Program-made: the position numbers and the translations under genes
Origin: Nymphaea colorata
Taxonomy: Eukaryota; Streptophyta; Magnoliopsida; Nymphaeales; Nymphaeaceae
NCBI RefSeq assembly: GCF_008831285.2
Contig: NC_045141.1
Span: 6,093,224 to 6,157,223 of the forward strand
Reading direction: 5' to 3'
DNA: 64,000 bases
Part shown: positions 45,380 through 57,539 of the stretch, piece by piece
How the letters are laid out: each line of letters begins with the position of its first letter
Position numbering within the stretch: position 1 is the stretch's first letter
The notes under the pieces: generated by a model
Databases searched by the model: none
Seen by the model: only the letters and a program-made list of their open reading frames with translations
Told to the model about the DNA's origin: nothing

Positions 45380-46900
45380 AGCAAGTTGTGATAAGATCTA
45401 CTAGAAATTGATATCTAAAAAATAGGTGGTAAATTATGAAAATTTTCATCAATTATTTCAAAAGCAAATTGAAGCAATTAAATGGAAAAAAATGGTTAGA
45501 GGTTACAATGTAAGGATGCAAACCTTATTGTATGCATCAAATATAAGAAATTGTAAAATGACCTTTTGATAATGTGGTCAGGGGCAAGGCTAGGATTTTT
45601 TCTAGAGTGAGGGAGGTGTTGAACAATCAAGGAACCGACTTTTAAATAGATATGATCAGAGGCAAAATGAGGATTTTCTCTCAATCCAGCGGAAGTGAAC
45701 ATACATCTTGCATAATTTCCCATGTCATGAATGTGGCATGAAACCTGTCCTACAACACAATTTAGTAACTATTTGCACCATTAGTGCACAGTGCGACCTA
45801 TCCTAAATAGACATGGTACTCTATTTCTATTAAGGGGATGTAGGTGTGAGTTCATGCATAGTTGGATGTGGTTCTCTATAGGATCTCTGTTATGGCAAAC
45901 TAAAACATATACACATAAACACAAACATAAGATATCCACACATAGATCACAACACAAAATTCGGCAAACAAGTGCATCTATAGACCTCAAAGCTTAGAAC
46001 ACATGCACAATATGGTCAAAATATATAAACAAATAATTATAAAACATGTAACCAACATAAATAAAAATTTTAACAAGAACAATCAGTTTTGCATTCTTTC
46101 CATTGAAAGAAAGTTACTCGTCTTTAATCTTCATACAATAAATGTGCATGTTAATGATACATGTAAAAATTATTTTTCATTCAATCTAATAAAAGATGGA
46201 AACAAAAATTAACATGAAAAATAAATTAAAAGTGAGCTGATAAGATGCTTCACCTATTTCAATGATTATCAACAAGTAAAAATTGAGGACTTTTTTTTTT
46301 TCCATATGATCAGTATCAGTCTTCTAATTTTCTGCACATTTTTTAATTGTAATAGAGAAATTGTCACTCCTTTATTTCAAAGGGGGTAGGCACGTTTTTC
46401 TTGAATGAGAGGAAAAAAGCAGTTCAAGAAAATGTTTGTGGTTCCTCTTCTACTTCCTAGATGACTGCTATGGGTTTAGATGATAGGTTTTACCTGATCA
46501 AATTAGAAAATGCACCAGTTCCCCACTCTCAAGACTGGTCATCTTGGAATCAGACTTTCAAAATAAAATCCGTTTGAGTTAAAAAAAAACTGCCCTAGTA
46601 TGAATGATTTTATGATGCTTGTGAGATGCTTGTGGAATTCTTGTACAATTCTTATGAAATTTTTGATAAAGATTCCTTTGCTTGTACATCTTGTATATTG
46701 TAAGGACTTGTATGATTTCATTCACTGCAAGGACAAAACCTTTTGGCCAATGTTACAAAATTCATCTAAAACGGTTGTTCTATTTGTAAATGATAAGCCA
46801 GAAAAATTGCTCTCTATGTCATAGGGTTTCTTCGTATAGGATTTGTCACTATCCTAACTCCTTTACAATCACAAGAAACTTATGTTTTACCACTAGAGAA
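45380..46900. other. AT-rich intergenic or LTR-derived sequence
   Basis: No gene. By analogy with the neighbouring element, the left LTR of the older gypsy copy should end here, but I could not place its edge. Confidence 0.4.
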
Positions 46901-49773
46901 ATTTTGACTTGTGCAACTTTGATTTTTAGGCTGACATTTTTTCTTGTTTTCCTTTTTACTTTATTGCATACAACCATTTTTTGCTCTTGTCATTCTTGTT
47001 CTTGCTTTCTTGATTTTTCAAGCCGACCTTCAGTTGTAGGAGAAATACATCATTACCCCATAGGATACTACAATGCTTCATTGCTTTGATGGTCATGTAG
47101 CCTTGTCATGTGCACTGTTATGTCTATTAGGTTTTTTACTAAACCCTTGTAAGGAGTTTTGGGTTGATAGCTCCCAAACCAATTGGTTTTTGGGTACCAA
47201 GTGTAAAACACCCTTGGACTTACTTGAACTCAAAAGACTTTAGAAGACATAACTAGACAAATGTTCATAGATCAAATAACTTTGCAGAATAGACATAAAT
47301 TGAGGTTTATGACTACTTGGTATTCTCGAGTACTGATCTAATGGAACAACGACATTTTCCCTGAGCCCATCACTCAATGCTCATTTTATCATATCATGCT
47401 TGTTTTTTGTGGACCAACTCAGTCTTTTGCTCTCTCATTAATTTGGGTAGGTTCTTGTTTTACTGGAGGGCCAAGGTTAGTGACATCTCCTAAACATTGA
47501 TTCTCTCTTTTCATTGACTTATAACATGATCTTGTCAAAACCTTCATTTTTCGATAATCATCAAATCATTGGCTGAAATTTTCTTTTCCTTTTAGAAAAA
47601 TTGAAATAACTTTGGTACTTTCAAGATATAATATGATAGCTTGTCAGTAACGTTTATCAAACGTGAATTGCTTGTATGCACCGAAGCATGAAAATGTGCA
47701 CCAAAGTTCAAGTGTTGAAGTGCCTGTACTTGTATGCGTAGAAGCAGAAAATCTTATGCAACAGTACGTTCACTTTGGTGCACCAAAGCATGAAATCTTA
47801 TATAGAGACATGTTTACTTGTGTGCACCAAAGCACAAAATCTTATATCAAAATAAAAGAAGTTTGGAAACTTATGTAAACTAGTATATTAACTTATGTGC
47901 ATGAAAGTGTGAAATCTTATGTCAAGGCATGTTTACTTGAGTTATCTGAAGCATGAAATCACATACTGAAGTGCATTTGTTTGTGTGCACCAAAGCACTA
48001 AATCAAACACCAAAACATAGGGACTTGTGTGTGTTGAAGTGTGAAATCTTATGCACTGGTACATTTACTTGTGTGCATCAAACCATGAAATTTTATGCCA
48101 AGACATGTTTACTTGTGTGCATCCAAGCATGAAATCTTACACCAAAACATAAGAGTTTCAGAAATGATTTGTTTTCTTGTGTGTGCCAAACATAAATTCT
48201 CATGCCATGGCATGTTTACTTAGATGTGCTGAAGCACAAGATTTTTTGGCAGTACATGTTCTTGTAAAACTTGTGTGCACCAAAACATGAAAATGGTGTG
48301 TCAAAGAATGAAAGCATGTGTCATGAAAAGTATATTGACACAACAAAATTACGTGCCAAGGCATGAAAAATTGTGTTGAAGCACAAAATCATGAAACTTG
48401 GAAATTGGTATGCAACATAGCACAAAAACTTGTGTGCACTGATGTGCATAATTGGAAAACTTGTGACCATTGAAATGAGAAATTGGAAAGCCTGTATGCA
48501 TAGAAGTACAAAATTTAAAACTTGTGTGCACCGTGGTGTGAAATTTGAAAACCTGTGTGCATCGAAGTGCAAAATTGAAGAACTTGTGAACATGTAAAAT
48601 TAGAAAGCTTGTTTGCATTGATGTGTGAAATTAGAAACTCGTGAATATTGCAATGTGAAATTGAAAAACCTATGTGCACCAAAGTGTAAAATTTAAACAC
48701 AATGTGTGCACCGTAGTGTGTGAAAAACCTCTGTGCACTGAAATTGAAAAACCTATGTGCACCATAGGGCAAAACTGGAAAACTTGTATTACATGCTTGA
48801 AAACTTAAGGCTTTTGGCTCACAACTTGGTAAGTTAGTATGCATTTGGATGTGAAGACTTGTGAATTGACTTCTCTCAAATTTTGAAGGCTTCAAAAGTT
48901 TTGTTTTTGAAAAACCTTTTGTGGCTCTTTCCCTATATTGGAGTACAACTTGTAGAGTTCCTCTTATAAAAAATATGCCCCAATATGAAGGGCAGTGAAA
49001 AGAATGCATGAATTGCAATACAAATTAGTCTGGCCATCAAAGAAATAAAGATTTTTGGACATGAGAGAAGAAAAATTGGCTTTTATTGATAAAAAAGAAC
49101 TTGATGAGGGGACCTCCACTATTCTTACATTTCATGGGAAAGAAGAAAAAATAAAATAATAAGATTGATTTGAAATTCTGACATTCTGGCCATGATTAGG
49201 GAATAGTTTTTTTAAGACTTTAGGGATATCACCTTCCACTAATATTTCCTTGTCAATGCAGTCCTAGATGATATGCTTGAGTGGAATACAATCCAATGCC
49301 TGATGAAACTTGTAGAACTGATCTCTTCCTTTCCCCTTCATCTCTAAGGGATATGACACATGAGGCAGCTTGTAGAGGACTTCTGGTAGGAGATATTCTA
49401 AAATTAATTCTCTCTTATGCTCTTACGGAGTGAACTTCCTATCTTATGTCCAACCTAGATTGGTGTCATTCCTTGCTTTATGATGGTGCTTTATCCTTCT
49501 TTTTTCAATCCATATTCTTGTAGCTCTGCTGCTAGATAAATTGACTAGGTTGTGTATTGGATGCAGAGTTCTTTGTCACGAAGAGGACATGAACTTGTGT
49601 TTTTCCTAGGTTCATGTAGTCCTCTTTCTTGCTGTTATTGCTGCTCTGACCCACATCTGACCAAAGATAGTCATTTTTTATAGTTATTTCAATGCACTCA
49701 GCCTTCTTGTTCAGATCATAGAAATTATCATACTCGTGTTGTTCTCGTAACCATCCAAGGTTCATAATAAGTG
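46901..49773 (-). mobile_element. Older Tat-like Ty3/gypsy copy, interrupted at 49773
   Basis: The minus-strand gag C-terminal region at 49140-49770 includes LGWLREQHEYDNFYDLNKKA, ECIEITIKND and KTQVHVLFVTKN. After frameshifts it reads EYLLPEVLYKLPHVSYPLEM, DQFYKFHQALDCIPLKHI and DCIDKEIL. The last part parallels the same segment of the younger element (KFYHIQVHNT, DCLVLKNIV, ADKEIV at about 55700-55830). A tandem array (47660-48790) and a decayed coding segment (46930-47100) follow. The gag frame runs right up to the edge of the next element's LTR, so the younger element is inserted in this gag. The upstream part should lie beyond 64000. Confidence 0.7.
47660..48790 (+). repeat. Large minisatellite, about 45-50 bp unit, more than 20 degenerate copies
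   Basis: Units follow the pattern 'cttgtgtgcaccaaagcatg' plus 'aaatcttatgccaaggcatg' plus 'tttactt'. In the right half they turn into 'acttgtgtgcaccg.ggtgtg' plus 'aaattgaaaa'. They are strongly diverged yet periodic. The Cys/His/Phe-periodic open frames at 48321-49018 are translations of the array. It lies between gag and a later coding remnant of the older gypsy copy and was therefore probably amplified inside the element. Confidence 0.8.
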
Positions 49774-51284
49774 TGTTTGCACCCCGCCCTGTCCATCCTT
49801 GGGGCCATCAATGTGAATCAACAAGAATTTCAAATTGGGTTTTTGAGGAAAACTTTCAAGAGAAAGGGATCTATCCATTGGTAAGGTCCAACCATTCCTG
49901 CCACCTTTAACAAGGGTAATCAAGTCAAGGACTAAACATTTCTTGGACCATATTCAAGTCATTTGATGCAATCTTACATGCTTGTGCATAGAGTGCTGAA
50001 ATTGAAATTGGAAATTCATTTTGAATTTGGTTTTCAAGAATTTCTATGGTTGTTTTAGGCAAATTGGAATGGAATTTTGCACAAGTTGTTCAGAAAATTA
50101 GCTTATTTTGACAAGTTATTTGAAAATTCAATTTGCCTTTAGGAATTTGGGCAAAATTAGAAAATCTCTGAAATTGAAGACTATTATTTTGGTAAAAAAT
50201 ATGTCATTTGAAATTGATTTCAAAATTTGGAAAGAATATTGAAAATTGATTTGGGTCATGGTTTTGACCCAAGATATTTAGAAATTTGCTTCATAATTTG
50301 AAAATTTGGATTGGAAAATTTAATAGATAATTTGGAATTTGGCTTGGAAAATTGAAGATTTTGGAGATTGAGATCTACTTTCTTGTCGTGAACTCAAGAT
50401 CATCTCATGGTTTGGATCGAAATTGAGATCAACTTGTAATTAATTTTTTAGGAAAAATGGCTAAGTTGTCATAGCAAATGGACCAATTTTGGACAAAGTG
50501 GCCAAACTTTCTTAGCAAATAATTGATTTTGGGCTTTCTTTTTGCCATAAAATGTAATTTGGTTTAAGAGATATGAACTTGATTTCAAAGGACATCTCTT
50601 TTTAGAGAAGAGTTGGAAGCAAGTAAAACTCACTCTTTTGTTGAAGATTCCAAAATGATAGAAAACATGTTGTTTTCAAATGTATTTTAGCAAAATTAAG
50701 ATGCTATTTGTATTTTCTTTTGAAACTAAGTGAGATTTCTAAGTTCTTGTTATAATATGACTTGGTCACTTTTTTGCAACTTGACATAGGATCACTTAAT
50801 CTCTAGAGAAGGTGTATGTGGTGCAATTGACTGTGGTGAACATGAACACATGAAAGAAGAAGAGAAACTATATGAGACATCCATTCTTCTTTCTCTCATA
50901 AACTCTCAACATTCATTCAATATAAACGTGCATTATGTAATCTACAAACACAAAGATTGTTTTTTAATCGGAATGTAGGACTTTCTCTACACATGCTTAA
51001 CAAATTATTAAGCATAAGAGTTAGAGATGTAGTCCACAAGCTTGAGACTTGAATTAAAATTTTAAAATAATAGAAAATCATGTAAATGAAGTTAAAATCA
51101 ATCTTTAAAATATATAAGAGACATGAATAACCACCACTTTTGTCTCAAAATAGCCGTAAAATCAGATGTTGTACTAATTTAAATGGCTGAAAATCAGAAA
51201 TGTTGATTCTAAGAAAGTTTGATTCTTAGAAAAGGATAAATTATTAGAAATTTGTTTAGCTTTTCCATAAGATAAGCATCTAAA

Positions 51285-51560
51285 TCAACAAGAGGAATGT
51301 TTCTCTTGAGAGCATGTTCCCATTAGTGTTGGATATACACGTTGGGTGATGGCATGAAGTTTTAGAAAACTTTCTTTTCTAAAATTAAATTGGATTTCAG
51401 ATTTTATGCCAAAAGATTCATCCATTCCTTGGATGATTTCAGCATATTTGATCTTCTCTTTTGGACGAAATGAAAGTTGGATTCTTAATATGATTTTGCA
51501 ACATTTGTGGATAATGATTAATCCTATGCAAATCTGAAAATTTGTGAATGAAAACAACAA
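51285..51560 (-). other. 91-codon open frame conserved in both LTR copies
   Basis: The frame at 51285-51560 is also open at 61642-61917 with identical length and no indels, but about 15 of 91 residues differ. No domain is recognised. The high share of replacement changes suggests no selection. It is listed only because it is preserved in both LTRs. Confidence 0.25.
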
Positions 51561-52350
51561 CTCCTAAAAGTGTATTCTAGGATACCGGTTTGAATGAGGT
51601 TAGAACTTTTCCTAGTTCTATGGAAAATAGCCACTTTGTGGCTGGAAATTAACATTTTGAGAGCTAACTTTAGATTTTTAAACTAAATTTTGTGAAAACA
51701 TGGTTTGATCTCAGTAATATAAATGCATTTCATGCATGTATTGCTGGAATTGATCAGGTTTTAAGATGAAATATAGAGTGATCTTGTAGTTTTGAACTAC
51801 GAACATCAAAATGAAGTTCTCTTTCTTTAAAATATGTCTGGAAAAGTGTTCCAACCTAACTTTAAAAGAGACAAATGATTTTGAATAAGAGGTTACACTG
51901 CATATATATAATAATGCATATATATACTATCTTAGCTCTCAAAATGAGGTATTTGACAAGGGACCACTTAGCTTATAAATCATGATGATTCGTAGCTGGG
52001 TTCTTTTATGTAGAAAGATTGAAAACTAGTTTATATTCTTCTTTACCACCCCTAATCAACCAAATCAAGAATGCATGAAATCAAGATGACTTAAAATGGA
52101 AGAAAATAAGAGAATACTCAAGCTTATTTGTCTATGATTTTACCATGCAAGGGTGGATCACATTCATAAGAATGTATCCGTCCCTAATAGACATTTAAGT
52201 TACATGTATTACAACAAATATAAATCACTCTCTTCTCATGGGATTCACACATGGTGGGGAGTTAAAAATGGTTTAGGCTAGCTATTTTGAAAGGGACACG
52301 GCCTTGGGGCCCTTTTCAAAACTTGATCAATGGGTTCTCTTTTTAGAAAA

Positions 52351-52488
52351 ACCGAGTTATGTACGCATCGTGCATTAAAATGTACATTGACCGTAGCTCT
52401 ATCTAGCAGGACTTCAAAAACCGAGTTATGTACGCATCGTGCATTAAAATGTACATTGACCGTAGCTCTATCTATCAGGACTTCATTC
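52351..52488 (+). repeat. 69-bp tandem duplication inside the 3' LTR
   Basis: Two nearly identical units start at 52351 and 52420 with 'accgagttatgtacgcatcg'. The second LTR (about 62700-62770) has a single, diverged unit. The duplication therefore arose after insertion. Confidence 0.93.
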
Positions 52489-54558
52489 CTAGCTATAAAT
52501 GAGAACGAAAATGAAACCTTCCCATGGATATGGAACTTGAAATAAAATAGCGAGAAACAAAAATAGACGAAGAACAAGTTAGAATCACCTACCCTGTGGT
52601 CAGCCTTGGTGCTTGAGGCTTTTCCTTGCTTGTTCTCTAGATCAAGCAATCCTAAGCAAGAATCCAAGCTTGGATTGGAGCTTAGCAAAGCTAGAAGAAG
52701 AAAGTCACCTTGCTGAAAATTGCTGAAACAAAGATAGTTTTCCTTGTACTAGAAATTCTAAGCATGAGTCCAATGAAGTACCCTACCTTAGCAAATCTAG
52801 AAGCAAGGAATGGGGGGAGAGAGAGGGAGCTTAGACGATGGCTGCTCCTCCTCTTCTTGGCTTCTTCTTCTTCTTCTTCTTCCTCTTGGCTGCAACTAGA
52901 AAGAAAAGAGAGACAAGATATTTGAAAAAATTGTCTCGCCACCTTGGCTCCCAAAGTAGGTTTGAATGAGGAGGCGGCTGCACCCACCTTAACTCCCCCG
53001 TGAAACAGGTCCAAGGCTTGGGAAATTTGCCCCTTTTTGTGCCGGTAGAATAGGATAGGTCCAGCTTGGTGCCAAGCTGGATTTGAAATTGATTTAAATT
53101 TTAGAAAAAGGGGTGAGGTGGCTGCCACCTCAACCAGCCTCTAATATTGGCTGGGAGAAACTTGATTTTTCATTGGTCTAACCGATAACACATGGAATGG
53201 TGATTTGCCAAAAGGGATTAAATAAGCTTTTAATTCTCTTTAAATGATCCCAATCAAGCACACCTAGCCCACACGCATGAGTTGGGTGTGTGCTTGGCTA
53301 GTTCTAGTCAATCGTGGTCTAGAATTAGCCAAGTCTAACTTGGGTCCTTGTTTGACAAAAATGTTGACCAAAATACCATTGATTCTGGTTTTATTTTTGG
53401 AACCGAGCTTGTTAGTTCAGACCTAGTGACTAAGCTCTAAATGTTATTGAATTGTGAATTCATTTTTGACAATTCAATTAAATTTGAAAATACTTTGAAA
53501 AACTTATCAATTTTGATTTAAAGGGATATCTTTGTCCACAAATCAATTGAAAACATATTTAATTGAATCAAATTTTGATTTGAAATTTTTATTTTTAATT
53601 TGGTATTTAATTTGTGCATTTGACGAATTCAAATGTGTATGTGATTTTTTATAAAATCCTAATTTGGGGTCTATGAATTCACTTTGATCATGGAAGGAGA
53701 AAGTTGTTTGAATTTGGTTAAATTTGTCCAATTAACCAAATTCAAAGCTCATTTTGTGAGCTGATGTTGACGTGCTTGAGAAAATTTGATGAATTTGAGC
53801 TAAGGAAACACTTAATTCTATTTCAATTGCGGTCAATTTTAAATTGTACTTCAACTAGGTTTTGTCAAAATAGATTTGATCCAGTCAAGGTCTATCTCTA
53901 TCTAGCAACTGGATCATGGGATAGACCTAGGCCTTTGACTGGGTTAAGCTCATGCTCATTGAGCTTAGTTGAAGTTGATGCCACATTTGGGTGTACCAAT
54001 GTCAACCTACTTGGATTAAGTAGGTTAGGTGAGTTTACTTACCATTAATAGGTTGGTTAGAAGAACTTATTGCTTCTTTGGAATTTGACTCCTCTTTAAA
54101 TTAGAGGACCTTTCCAACTAATAGAAAGAGAAAGAGAGGCATAAATTTCTCTCTTTCCCATGGCATTCAATTATGATGTTATCTTGCTTCATTAAAAATT
54201 TGATAATTTTAAAAACGAGAAAGGGGGTATGGCCTCTTGGGTGGGCCTTTGCCCATGCAAGCAAAGTGGAGCCCACATGTGGGTCCCACACAACATTTTG
54301 GGTCTTGAATTGGATCCATTTTTTGAATTTGAATGTAGCTAATTTGGATCTAGTTTTGAGTATTGGAATAGGATTTGGACTTGTAATCCTACCTTGGATT
54401 TTGTGCTACGAGTTAAATTCATGACTTGAACAAAAATTGTGTTTAAATTCAAAATTGGATATGAAATTGAAGTTTTTCATGATTGTTTTGGAAATTTGTT
54501 CGTAAGATTTCAAAATTGCATCCATCAACTGAGATAGAAAAAATTAGGGTGTTAACAA

Positions 54559-54571
54559 ATGCCCCTCTTTG
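54559..54571 (-). other. Polypurine tract candidate of the Tat-like element
   Basis: The minus strand reads AAAGAGGGGCATT immediately before the 3' LTR start TGTTAACACCC, the expected position for plus-strand priming. Confidence 0.65.
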
Positions 54572-54589
54572 TTGTTAAGCAAGTTGAAG

Positions 54590-55365
54590 ACTATTTAGTT
54601 ATTTTTTGCCATTTTGATTTTTGCTTTTGGAATTTTTGATTTTCTTTTGAGCCATGCTTCACTCTTGGAGGAAATTCCTCACCACCCCAGGAGCTACTAC
54701 AGAGTTCGTCTAATCCTTTCTCGTTTTGAGAGAAATTTTTGAACAATAGATGACTTTTGTAATGTGTTGTAGATAGGTATGGTTTGGTATCTTTTACTAC
54801 CCACATTTGCTTCTTTGACTTCCAGATAGCCACTTTGCTAAGATTCTAAGACAATTCTTCTTCTTTTCAGACTCAGATACTTGGTACCTCCATTGTATAG
54901 GTTGGTACTAGAATCATTGGATGCGTAAGGCGATTTTGCCTATCTTTCGCATAAATTGTGACATTATTCATATTGTGAGCCCATTTGACACACTACTGTA
55001 GTGTGGAATGAACTGCATTTGTAGCATGGATCCATGGTCTATCAGGGCAGAAAGTTGAATGAGGGCTCTAGATCCACCACATAAAATAATACTCGATGAT
55101 GTGTCACAGAGATATCTAGGTCGAGACATACACAAGCTATGCAGGGCTGTCCAAATCTGTCGTACCCATGAATGAAAATTGATGATGGGGTGCAGCGAGC
55201 TTGCCTTATACCTAATGTGTGAGTTGTCTACCATAAACAAATGTTTAGGCTGGCTCCTCCATCGACCAAAACATGAGAAACTCTTACACCCATTGTCTCA
55301 ACCACTATGTGTAAGGCATCATTGTGTAATGTGCCTCCATTTGGTAGATCTTCATCACTAAACAT
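54590..55365 (-). pseudogene. Gypsy retropepsin (aspartic protease) remnant and downstream tail
   Basis: On the minus strand 55365 downward reads FSDEDLPNGGTLHNDALHIV then VSHVLVDGGASLNICL. This contains the retropepsin DGG/S active-site region in the form typical of Tat-like pol (LPPEG..HN.ALHI... VLVDGGS..NI). It continues TLGIRQARCTPSSIFIHGYD, VTHHRVLFYVVDLEPSFNFL and ASSL-type residues, but with in-frame stops. A tail with GLDELCSSSWGGEEFPPRVK follows at about 54640-54720. The 3' LTR then begins, so reverse transcriptase onward is absent. Confidence 0.75.
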
Positions 55366-55689
55366 GATCAAACTATTGTTGTACAATCCAAAATCCCATT
55401 CATTTCCTCAATTTGGACTAAATTTCTTCATTTTGATTTGAGGTGTAGAATTTAATTCCACAAAGATAAATTCTAAAGGTTCAAGATCTCAAATCTATGA
55501 CCCTTGATTAACCTCTATTTGACTATTATGTTTGCTTGATCTGACCTGTTTAGTGGCGGATCCTTTGTCATGTTTGGAAAGCAACCCAAAGAAATCCAAT
55601 GATGCTTTTCCTTTCTATCTGCCATCATGATTTGATGACCTTTTGAAAATGTAACCATAGCAGTGTTCCTTTCCCATGCTTAAGAAAAG

Positions 55690-56960
55690 GGTTTCTGAGA
55701 ATATCTAGTTGTTCACTGATTGTCTTGACTATTTCTTTGTCAGCTGCATCTAGCACAATGTTTTTGAGCACAAGGCAATCTTATGTATTGTGTACTTGGA
55801 TATGATAAAATTTACAAAATTGTTCTTTTTTTTTTTTTTATCATTGATGGAGGATTGGAAACTTTAGGAAGAAACGAAGTACCTTTACCAACCAGCTCGT
55901 GCATGATTTCTTCATAACTTTGCTCTAATGGGGGTAAACTTTCTCTCATATCCCCATCCAGGATGTTTGTTCGTGATCCCACTACTGCTACTAGCTTTAT
56001 TTGCTACTCCCTTATTCTTGGAGTAGTATGCTTTTTCCTTTTTGAAAGTAGTGGCATTGGCCATGATATTGGTTGGAGCATTTTGACTTTTGCTGCTTTT
56101 CTTGACATCTTCATTGAATTTTACCAGTATGACAACATCAAAAGCTCCATCTTAAATCCCCACCTTGGTGCATTCATCTCTCTCAATGAGATCAATGAAA
56201 GATTTATTTGGAGCATTAAAAATGAGTCTCCTTAATGACTATGTCAATTTTTTGGTGATCATTCCCAATGCATGGGACTCAAAGATTGAGTCCCTCATCT
56301 TATTACAAAAGGACTTGATTTTTGAATAAAATCTTTAACTTTTTTACTTGGTCTCTGCTTCAGATAGCATAAGGTGGTGATTATTGGTGTAGCTTCAACA
56401 TTCTTAATAAAATCTTTCAATGAAAAGGTCGATCAGTCTATCAAAAATTTTTAACTCCATAGGGTCAATGTGCTCTCTGTACCATTGTGTTTCAATTTCT
56501 TGTAAGCTTCTAGGGAAGCATCAAAAGAGAGCTCTATGATTGTTACAAAACTTATAGCATTCCGTAAAAGACATGGCCAAGTGTGCATTCGGGTCTCCAT
56601 GACCATCAAATTTGATGAATTTCGTAGGCAAGTTCTTGATATGCTTGTCATTTTCAAAGTGTTCATAAAAATCTTCCCACATAAAATTTCTTTTGTTCTT
56701 GCCTTCAAGTTGAATTGCATTCAACTTCTTTTCAACTTCCTAGTTCTTTGCCTTCTAGGATTCTCCATTCCTCTTTTTCTTGGGAGTCTTTTGTTCCTCT
56801 TCACTACTTGATTCTGTAGTAGTGTCTTTGAAAGAATTATAACTGCTTGAGGAAGATTTTTTTGTCTTCTTCCCTTTCTTTTTGGCTTTTTCTGCCTGAG
56901 TTTGCTGTTCATTGAACATGATCATGCATTTCTAAAATGTCCTATATTCTTTATACTCTG
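55690..56960 (-). pseudogene. Gypsy gag (retrotransposon gag/capsid domain), frameshifted
   Basis: Minus-strand reading starts with a basic linker (AEKAKKKGKKTKKSSSSS type at 56880-56780). Then follow KNLPTKFIKFDGHGDPNAHL and SFTECYKFCNN, the classic gag motif F.KYDG.GDP..HL. After a shift at about 56525 comes FPRSLQEIETQWYREHIDPM, then TTLCYLKQRPSKKVKDFIQK. The end has PGWGYERKFTPIRAKL, SYEEIMHELVGKG and, beyond a stop, KFYHIQVHNT/DCLVLKNIV (the degenerate zinc-knuckle region with H and C). Multiple stops and frameshifts make it inactive. Confidence 0.8.
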
Positions 56961-57539
56961 GATCACTTGATTCCATCTCGGGAGTTGTACTTGGGGAGGA
57001 CTTTTCTCTTGTGATTAGTTGCTCTTATTCCATCTTAATCTTCTTTCTTTGTTGGCCTCTTTGATTCGATGAGAGAAAATTTGCATAGATGACAAATTGA
57101 AGAAAATGATAAAATTTTGATTGCATAATGAAAGAAAAATGAGGTTGACAAGGCTTGAAAAAATTTGATATAACTTGACAAAATTTGACTTGCTTGACTA
57201 CATTATTTGAACTAGATATGATGATCTAGGACAGAAGGATGGATGGACAGACTTCATTCCACTATTTTACATATTCAAGACCCATGCCTGGACTAAGGAT
57301 AAGGTACAAGTGAGAAATTGATTCCCAATGTTATTAGGCATGGTGTATATTTTAGACCACTCTTCGGTATCTAGTTCACACTCCACGATGGCTCCCTCTG
57401 ATTTAATTGGATATGTTTTCCTTTGATGCTACAAGAATTGTCTGATGCAATGCACTGGATGGTAATCAACTATGAGAGAAGGTCCCAACAAAAGGCTTCC
57501 TCTAACTAGATTGTAGGTGTATCTTTGCATTGTGGTGCT

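Larger units (their letters stand above)
49774..54558 (-). repeat. 3' LTR of the Tat-like element, 4785 bp
   Basis: Its boundaries are TGTTTGCACCC and GGGTGTTAACA, forming a short inverted repeat. It is homologous along its length to 60604-64000. It contains a 69-bp tandem duplication (52351-52488) that the other LTR lacks. A (TTC)n run lies at about 52866-52882. No host gene was seen inside. Confidence 0.85.

Noticed and set aside
47660-48790. CRISPR-like periodic array
   Set aside because: Units are contiguous and diverged with no constant repeat and unique spacers, and the DNA is a plant nuclear genome; it is a minisatellite.
48515-49018. 167-codon minus-strand Cys/His-rich frame resembling a zinc-finger protein
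   Set aside because: The Cys/His periodicity comes from the minisatellite unit, and no spaced C2H2 pattern holds.
52278-52688. 136-codon minus-strand frame in the LTR with an internal peptide repeat
   Set aside because: The peptide repeat is the translated 69-bp duplication; the other LTR does not keep the frame.
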